Position numbers and translations under genes: made by a program
Shown here: positions 60,801-64,000 of the stretch, in pieces
How the letters are laid out: each line of letters begins with the position of its first letter
How positions within the stretch are numbered: position 1 is the first letter of the stretch
The notes under the pieces: model-generated
Database searches by the model: none
What the model saw: only the letters and a program-made list of their open reading frames with translations
What the model was told of the DNA's origin: nothing
Assembly (NCBI GenBank): GCA_007922305.1
Contig: ML677333.1
Span: 20,651,949 to 20,715,948 of the forward strand
Length of the DNA: 64,000 nt
Direction: 5' to 3'
DNA from: Dermatemys mawii
Lineage: Eukaryota > Chordata > Testudines > Dermatemydidae

Positions 60801-63214
60801 AAAGACCCAAATTCAAGACCTGCTCTGGATGATTCAAAGCAGTTTCAGATCACCCTGAATCAAGCAGAGTAAGGACTCTGAATCTCAAATTCCTACATCC
60901 CAAGCTAGGGGCCTAACCACCAGGCTATAGAGTGAAAGCTTGAGCTCTCTCTCCAAAATATTTTTTCAAAACAGATACACATTTGCAAAATGTTTCAGCT
61001 TCCACAAAAAGCACCTTTTTACAAGATTTCATTTTGTCTAAAATGTTCTGACCAGCTCTATCTCCAAGAACACAGATGTTACTTCATATTATTTTTTAGA
61101 GAAACTATAAGTTATAAATGTTTAACACTAATTATGTAAATTGTATGCTAGAAGTCTTTGAAAATCCTATTAGACTTGACTTATAAAAATATAGATACTG
61201 TATCTGATTTTAATGCATGGGGAAGACAGTATATCACAAATTCAAAGTGAGATTGAAATGTTCTCATAACACAACCTGAAAAAACTGATTCTGTCTTAAG
61301 AAACTAGAAGAGTAGCAAAAGAAAATGTACTTTCAAGGAAAAGGAATAATGATCACATTAAGGGGATCTATTTTGTCATAATAAGTCTACGCCAAAAAAA
61401 CAATACTGAGCTCTCTCATTTACTTACAAGCACACAAACAAATATCTGAACATATAGTCCAGTGGCTGGCAGGGCCAGCTCCAGGCACCAGCAGAGGAAG
61501 CATGTGCTTGGAGCAACACATTATAAGGGACGGCATTCCAGCCATTCTTGGGGCGGCACATTCTGGATGGCCACACCCCCTTTTTTTTTTTCTTCTTTTT
61601 TTTGCTTTGCTTTGGCTGCATTCCAGTCGCCCTTTTTTGGGGCGGAGGGAGGGCAATTGCACTCTTCGTGCTTGGGGTAGCAAAAAAGCTAGAGGCAGCC
61701 CTAGTGGCTGGACCACAAGACTGATAATTGAAGAGATCCTGGCTCCTAGTTCTTCTTCAGTTAACTCTTTGATCAGGGCCAAATATTTATGCTATATGCA
61801 GCATGATTAGCCAGGCTGTGCAGTGAGGAGGTACACAGTATTGGGGGTGAGGACTGAATCACTCTCAAGCAGAATTCATAGCAGAACCAACTCCCCAGCT
61901 GTATGTTAGAAGCTTGATCCTGCTCCTAGAGAAATTAGTGGCAAAATGCATTTATCTCAATGGTGCATGATCAGGCCCTAAACCATACCAACTCCAATCT
62001 AATTGGTTGCACAACCTTATTTCCTTATGTTATGCATCCTCCTTAAGGCTCTAACCTAAACAGTGAGTTGTAAAAATACAGCACTGTTGTTTTGAGTGAT
62101 GTTCTCTCCAGATAGTTCATTAGAATTAAAATAGATTCATCCAAAATAGCCTTAGACATAAACTCTGACATTTCATTTTCTCTTTCTTATAATAAAAGGT
62201 TTAAATAAAGGAAATCCTTGTTAACTAAGCAAATGTTTTACGTAACTACATTTAATATTTACTACAATCATCAAAGCTATTTTGATTTCAACAAACAGGC
62301 AATTATAGCTTATTTTGATTTACGGACTTCTCTATAATTATTGCACTAATATATAGCATAAACTGGGTAAAGAATTTCCAACTACACACCAATAGTAAGC
62401 CATCAAGAGTAATTGAAAAAATAACTCGTAATACTCCTGTGCTGGCACATCCCATCCAATAAAATTAAACTTCAGTCAAATGCTATAACTAGAAGGCACT
62501 TGTGAAAAAAAAGAATTTATCAAAACTGATACTAGTGGTAAGCCATTAGGCTCACAATTACTAATGGAATCAGTAACTATTTTAGTTGTTCTGTTTGACA
62601 TTTGACTGTTACCTCTCCCTTACCCAAACAGAGCCTTTACTCCAGCTTGTAAATGTATCTTTGTAGTATTTCTGCAATCTTTTTGTGCTGAGGGATATCT
62701 GACAGCGAAAAGTCTTGAAACAACATTGTGTCTACTTTAATAATAGTAACAGCCGCCTCTCTTTAAGTACAAAAACACTCCAGTTAGAACCTAAGTCCCC
62801 TCCCCCAAACACACTTTTATGTTTAATGGGGATTATTTGTTTATTGTGTGTACTGGACTAGTTGCAGTGCCCGTGCCTGGGGGTGGCAGAAGGAAAGTAT
62901 CCTGGAGTGTGAAGTCGTGGGAATGAAGGGTGGCAGGTCCCAGCACTGCTAAAGGACCGTTTTTAAGGAGGGAATCCCAGAATCCCAGCAAACAGCAGCA
63001 ATTTCTATCCCCTCTCCAAATGCCTCGTGGATCCCGAGTCACGCCAGTGGGTACAGACAAGTGACCGTGGGGAGTGGGTCCCACAGAGCACTCGGGTTAC
63101 CTGCGCGGCGGCGGCGCTGGCTGCTGGCTGAGGCGGCGGGTCTCGGAGCCGGGTCTCTTCCTCCTCGGGGGAATCATCCAGGAGAACTTTGCCGCTCTTG
63201 TTGAGTTTCCACAT
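36506..63214 (-). CDS. TDRP: TDRP, testis development-related protein (complete, three coding exons)
   Basis: Exons 63101-63214, 40705-40808 and 36506-36851 on the - strand join in phase to give 187 residues, close to the human length of about 185. The N-terminus is [20 protein letters not shown]. The middle carries [20 protein letters not shown]. The C-terminal half has [34 protein letters not shown] and [20 protein letters not shown]. This is the conserved TDRP family layout, with no known enzymatic domain, no signal peptide and no membrane segment. TDRP is reported as a testis-enriched protein linked to spermatogenesis; its molecular role is poorly known. Introns are about 22.3 kb and 3.85 kb, with GT-AG ends. 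It lies tail to tail with FBXO25, as in human 8p23.3. A possible extra in-frame exon at 48504-48563 would raise the length to 207. Confidence 0.95.
37329..37512 (+). CDS. Orphan terminal-exon-like unit, unknown product, inside TDRP intron 2
   Basis: An uninterrupted T18 tract and AACAG acceptor is followed at once by 54 open codons, from [17 protein letters not shown] through [14 protein letters not shown] to PGRS, then TGA (37491-37493). AATAAA follows at 37507-37512. The frame has a stop (TAA) just before CAG, so it opens only at the splice site. The other two frames close within 10 codons. The composition looks like a soluble, partly helical protein. I do not recognise the family. It lies about 480 nt from the last TDRP exon on the opposite strand. 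It could be the 3' exon of an unrecognised gene, an alternative end of FBXO25 (phase 0 compatible), or a chance or relic exon. Confidence 0.45.
37531..37636. repeat. MITE with GGTGACCAGATG-type ends, copy 2
   Basis: TAGGTGACCAGATGTCCTGA and its partner ending GTCTAGTCACCCTA bound 106 bp that matches 9090-9214 in reverse. It begins about 20 bp after the AATAAA of the orphan exon. Confidence 0.75.
38325..38630. repeat. Short inverted-terminus MITE, copy 3
   Basis: Contains CTTCAGCTACGTGAATAATGTAGCTGAAG (perfect hairpin), a second hairpin with GTCGACTCTAGC and CCAGAGTCGACGG, and GATAAATCGATCGCCAAAAG shared with copy 1. It runs in the opposite orientation to copy 1. Confidence 0.65.
39605..39930 (-). 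repeat. CR1 LINE 3' end, antisense
   Basis: TCATAGACTCATATTTTAAGGTCAGAAGGGACCATCATGATCATCTACTCTGACC is the reverse complement of the second reptile CR1 tail type. Homologous sequence continues to CTTTCCAGCCCCAAATCTAA. Confidence 0.75.
40705..40808 (-). CDS. TDRP: TDRP exon 2 ([18 protein letters not shown])
   Basis: Between ATGTAG|GTTCAG and AAAGG|GTAAGT, 104 nt encode 34 residues beginning [20 protein letters not shown] and ending CKSSKSK, plus GG. The trailing GG joins the first A of the last exon to make Gly. This is the most conserved TDRP block. Confidence 0.94.
41095..42200 (-). mobile_element. LTR-like repeat, antisense
   Basis: On the - strand a TATAAAAGGGGG box (41705-41716 region) lies inside about 1 kb of sequence with LTR-like organisation. 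The sequence includes CCAGCGGGATCCAAACCCC and AAGTATAAAAAGTAGG (on +). Boundaries are not resolved. No gag or pol frame accompanies it, so it may be a solo LTR. Confidence 0.4.
42232..42600. repeat. Unclassified dispersed repeat
   Basis: GCAGGGCCGGTGTAACCATTAGACAAACTAGGC followed by a T-run resembles a common reptile repeat from memory. No inverted repeat partner or duplication was found. Confidence 0.3.
42640..42712. repeat. (TG)n-rich microsatellite
   Basis: TG-rich run (GTGTGTGTGTGTGTAAGT onward to TGTGTGTAGG) of about 70 bp between two repeats. Confidence 0.75.
42715..42965 (-). repeat. CR1 LINE ORF2 C-terminal fragment, antisense
   Basis: The - strand encodes [20 protein letters not shown] and then YLKGG, the conserved C-terminal block of CR1 ORF2. 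Confidence 0.85.
43315..43690. repeat. Repeat with AGAGCTGGTCA end, copy 1
   Basis: Begins GCTAGAGCTGGTCAAAAAAT. A related terminus appears reversed at 61045-61060 (GTTCTGACCAGCTCTA), and both interiors carry a CACAAAAA/AAACATTTTG-rich segment. Probably a DNA transposon derivative. Confidence 0.45.
43691..45857. other. TDRP intron 1 stretch without a gene
   Basis: AT-rich intronic sequence. I see no exon, RNA gene or recognisable element before the hAT copy at 45858. Confidence 0.35.
45858..46136. mobile_element. Palindromic hAT element with 8-bp target duplication
   Basis: CAGTGGTCCCCAACGTGG and AAGGTTGGGGACTACTG are terminal inverted repeats. CCTTAGAT (45850-45857) and CCTTGGAT (46137-46144) are the duplication. 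Arms of about 50 bp centred near 45.998 kb are mutually complementary (GTGCCTGCTTCCGGTTT with AAACCGGAAGCAGGCAC), so the element folds back almost fully. Confidence 0.8.
47344..47866. mobile_element. hAT-like non-autonomous element
   Basis: The right end GAGTCGCGACCCATGGTTGGAAAACCACTC is the reverse of the CAGTGGTTTTCAACC...GGGTCGCGAC terminus typical of many hAT families. The left end (TGGTTGAAG) is eroded, with a weak CTCTAAA/ATCTAAC duplication. The interior is GC-rich with no transposase. Confidence 0.55.
48504..48563 (-). CDS. Candidate 60-nt cassette exon in TDRP intron 1
   Basis: On the - strand a pyrimidine-rich acceptor (TTTCTTCCCCCCCCGCCCAG) and a consensus donor (AAAG|GTAAGTAC) bracket exactly 60 nt. 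The segment is open in phase 0 and encodes [20 protein letters not shown]. Both flanking TDRP junctions are phase 0, so inclusion adds 20 residues between AASAAAAQ and VQSASFRG without a frameshift. The human protein as I remember it lacks this segment. It is not within any repeat I recognise. Transcription is not shown by sequence alone. Confidence 0.6.
48972..49360 (+). repeat. 5S-rRNA-derived SINE
   Basis: TCTCACAAGTTAAGCAAGATCAAGCCTG followed by AGAGACTTCCAAGGAAAACC is recognisable as diverged 5S rRNA promoter sequence (GCTAAGCAGGGTC..GGCCTG..GGGAGACC). The following body (CTGTCTTCAGAATGAGAAAG, CCTAATCACTTGTAGT) matches what I recall of amniote 5S-type SINEs. Confidence 0.6.
49361..53630. 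other. TDRP intron 1 stretch without a gene
   Basis: AT-rich intronic DNA with a short CA-run (about 51403-51418). A fragment near 53090-53165 (GTCTATGTCCACACTG) may be a MITE end. No exon is recognised. Confidence 0.4.
53637..53872. repeat. Long fold-back repeat with hammerhead-like core (Penelope-like terminal type)
   Basis: Arms 53641-53720 and 53725-53808 are nearly perfect inverted complements with a 4-nt loop, followed by GCAGATCCAGACTAACACGGCTACCCC. The right arm contains CTGATGA (53731-53737), a stem GTGGGT-CTTA-GCCCAC (53739-53754) and GAAA (53755-53758), the hammerhead ribozyme core order. Hammerhead motifs are established in terminal repeats of Penelope-like elements. The left arm holds the same core on the other strand (eroded at GAAA). 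Confidence 0.7.
53973..54255. mobile_element. Eroded hAT element
   Basis: The right end ACAGACCACAAGTTGAGAACTACTG is a CAGTGGTTCTCAACTTGTGG-type hAT terminus. The left end (GATGCTCACAAACTC...GTGGACCAC) is its diverged partner. The flanks ATTGAGCA/AATTGGCA only loosely match. Confidence 0.5.
55670..56265 (+). pseudogene. Decayed second ORF of a PIF/Harbinger transposon (Myb-like protein C-terminus)
   Basis: The + strand gives [20 protein letters not shown] and a Pro/His/Tyr-rich tail ([14 protein letters not shown]), interrupted by stops. This resembles the coiled C-terminal region of the DNA-binding protein that accompanies Harbinger transposases. It converges on the transposase remnant at 56690-57790. 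Confidence 0.5.
56690..57790 (-). pseudogene. PIF/Harbinger (HARBI1-like) transposase pseudogene
   Basis: On the - strand, frames in succession read [57 protein letters not shown] and [20 protein letters not shown] followed by [20 protein letters not shown]. These are the DDE_Tnp_4 blocks in order. Several stops and frameshifts separate them, so the gene is dead. The right end of the element may lie near 58222, where the sequence resembles a GGTATGTCTATACTAC-type terminus in reverse. Confidence 0.8.
58250..59090 (+). repeat. AG-rich LINE-like dispersed repeat
   Basis: The segment from AGGGAGGCTATAATTAGGGAGG through TTTAGAGATGTTATGGAGTAAGAAGTCACAAG resembles a widely dispersed vertebrate LINE-derived sequence, but I cannot name the family. 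The - strand frames here are its shadows. Confidence 0.4.
59091..60532. other. TDRP intron 1 stretch without a gene
   Basis: AT-rich intronic DNA. No exon, RNA gene or recognisable repeat is seen. Confidence 0.4.
60533..61065. repeat. Composite of MITE and AGAGCTGGTCA-end repeat, copy 2
   Basis: 60533-60720 (TTAAGGGTATGCCTACATAGC..., AGCTCAGACTAGCC) resembles the GGGTATGTCTACA-type MITE class. 60780-61065 contains GGGGCCTAACCACCAGGCTATAGAGTGA, and ends GTTCTGACCAGCTCTA, the reverse of the terminus at 43315. Confidence 0.45.
61470..61703. mobile_element. hAT-type MITE with perfect 8-bp target duplication
   Basis: CAGGGCCAGCTCCAGGCACC at the left and GCTAGAGGCAGCCCTA at the right are inverted repeats. 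GTGGCTGG flanks both sides exactly (61462-61469 and 61704-61711). The interior holds a T-rich run. No coding capacity. Confidence 0.8.
61712..63084. other. TDRP intron 1 near the promoter: no gene seen
   Basis: AT-rich up to about 62.85 kb, then rising GC toward the island. No exon or recognisable element. Confidence 0.4.
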
Positions 63215-63800
63215 GATGGGGCGTGGGGGTCCCGCCTCACTCGGCCCTGGGACGGGGGGAAGGGAATGACTCCGCGGCCCCGGACGCGAGCGCCCCGGGG
63301 CACCCACTGCCGGCGGGGGGCACGAGGGGGTTCAGAGCTACCCCTCCCTCCGGCCCTACACCAGCCCCAGCCCCCTCCTCTCTCCTGCCCGCATCCCCTC
63401 CCCCGGGCCAGGCGGCCCCCTCCAGCCCCCGGCTCCCTACCAGGGGGCCGCGCCTCCTCGGGCCCCTCCCGCCGCCGCTCTGTCCCGTCGGCGCAGCGGC
63501 TGCGAGGAGCTGTGCGGGGAAGGTCCTGCCCCCGGCCGGCCGAGCGGTCCCAGCGCGGGGCGGCCGGGCCCGGAAGGCGGTGGCAGGGGGAGGGAAATGC
63601 CGCCGTCGCTCTGTCCCCTTCTCACCTGTGACCTTCCCCCACCAGCGCCGCGGCCCTGAGCCGCCGAGCCGCCGCTGCCATGTTTGCGAGTGGCGGCGGG
63701 GAGGGGGTGAGGGGAGCACGGGCTTTCCGGTCACCACGGCAACCAGCGCGGCTCCGTCCGGCCTCCGCCATCCCGCCGGGGCCTACCGGGGCGCGGGGGG
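63085..63800 (-). promoter_or_regulatory. TDRP: CpG island over TDRP exon 1 and promoter
   Basis: Base composition switches abruptly from AT-rich to strongly GC- and CpG-rich over TDRP exon 1 and the 600 bases upstream of its ATG. The segment contains GC-box-like GGGCGG/CCGCCC runs, typical of a TATA-less vertebrate promoter. The transcription start cannot be placed exactly. Large open frames here on both strands are composition artefacts. The C-rich sequence to 64000 shows nothing further I can name. Confidence 0.75.
63101..63214 (-). CDS. TDRP: TDRP exon 1 coding part
   Basis: ATG at 63214-63212 starts 38 codons ([20 protein letters not shown], then a Pro/Ala-rich end AASAAAAQ), with donor CAG|GTAACC. 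The ATG is chosen because MWKL is the family N-terminus. The frame stays open upstream to a GTG at 63307-63305, but there is no in-frame ATG there. Confidence 0.94.
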
Positions 63801-64000
63801 AGGAGCTGACTCTCTACGTGCCCGCTGCCGAGCGCTCGCTGCCCCAGAGCATCCACCCAGCCAGCGCCCCTCTTTACCGGGCCCACACACCGAGAGAGCC
63901 TCCCGTCCCTTCACACCACCCGGTGCCGTACAGAGAGTGCCGCAAACAGACAGCACCCCCCACACAAATCACCCCCTTCACAGCCCACCCCCCACACAAA

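Noticed and set aside
61420..61782. 120-codon - strand frame with a Lys-rich stretch
   Set aside because: It lies across a hAT MITE with a T-rich run; the Lys stretch is the complement of that run.
63005..63307. N-terminal extension of TDRP upstream of MWKL, beginning at 63307
   Set aside because: The extended start is GTG, not ATG, and MWKL is the family N-terminus.
63074..63737. Long overlapping frames (up to 185 codons) on both strands
   Set aside because: They lie in the CpG island, have Pro/Arg/Gly/Ala composition driven by GC content, and overlap one another; no family resemblance.

Overview
This window is nuclear DNA from a non-mammalian amniote, most likely a turtle. The evidence is the spliced vertebrate gene structure, CR1 LINE fragments with reptile-type 3' ends, and many hAT, PIF/Harbinger, LTR and fold-back repeats of kinds I associate with chelonian genomes. 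No species was identified by search. Nearly all long open frames in the six-frame translation are intronic, repeat-derived or GC-island noise, and many begin at TTG or GTG, which says nothing in a eukaryote.

Two protein genes are clear and lie tail to tail. FBXO25 (F-box only protein 25, an SCF ubiquitin-ligase substrate receptor) runs on the + strand. The window holds its last six coding exons (4114-4207, 4999-5183, 6787-6969, 11808-11951, a 27-nt microexon at 16983-17009, and the terminal 22145-22234), followed by a 3' UTR with poly(A) signals up to about 23.4 kb. Its earlier exons lie left of the window. TDRP (testis development-related protein) runs on the - strand and is complete: exon 1 at 63101-63214 inside a CpG island, exon 2 at 40705-40808, and the last coding exon at 36506-36851, giving 187 residues. 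Its probable long 3' UTR reaches towards 33.7 kb. The pair matches the FBXO25-TDRP neighbourhood of human 8p23.3.

Between and inside the genes lies repeat-rich DNA. FBXO25 introns carry several hAT-type elements with 8-bp target duplications, including one nested in another (10.5-11.6 kb). The intergenic stretch (23.4-33.7 kb) holds LTR-type fragments, including two related units in inverted orientation with Cys-x2-Cys motifs, plus CR1 pieces and a fold-back element. TDRP intron 1 holds more LTR, CR1 and hAT copies, a 5S-rRNA-derived SINE, a fold-back with a hammerhead-ribozyme-like core (53.6-53.9 kb), and a decayed Harbinger transposon with convergent ORFs (55.7-57.8 kb).

The observations most worth following are these. 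First, a terminal-exon-like unit on the + strand inside TDRP intron 2 (37329-37512): strong acceptor, 54 open codons, stop, and AATAAA, with a product I do not recognise. Second, a 60-nt, phase 0/0, well-spliced candidate cassette exon in TDRP intron 1 (48504-48563). Third, the hammerhead-like core in the 53.7-kb fold-back. Fourth, the FBXO25 microexon.
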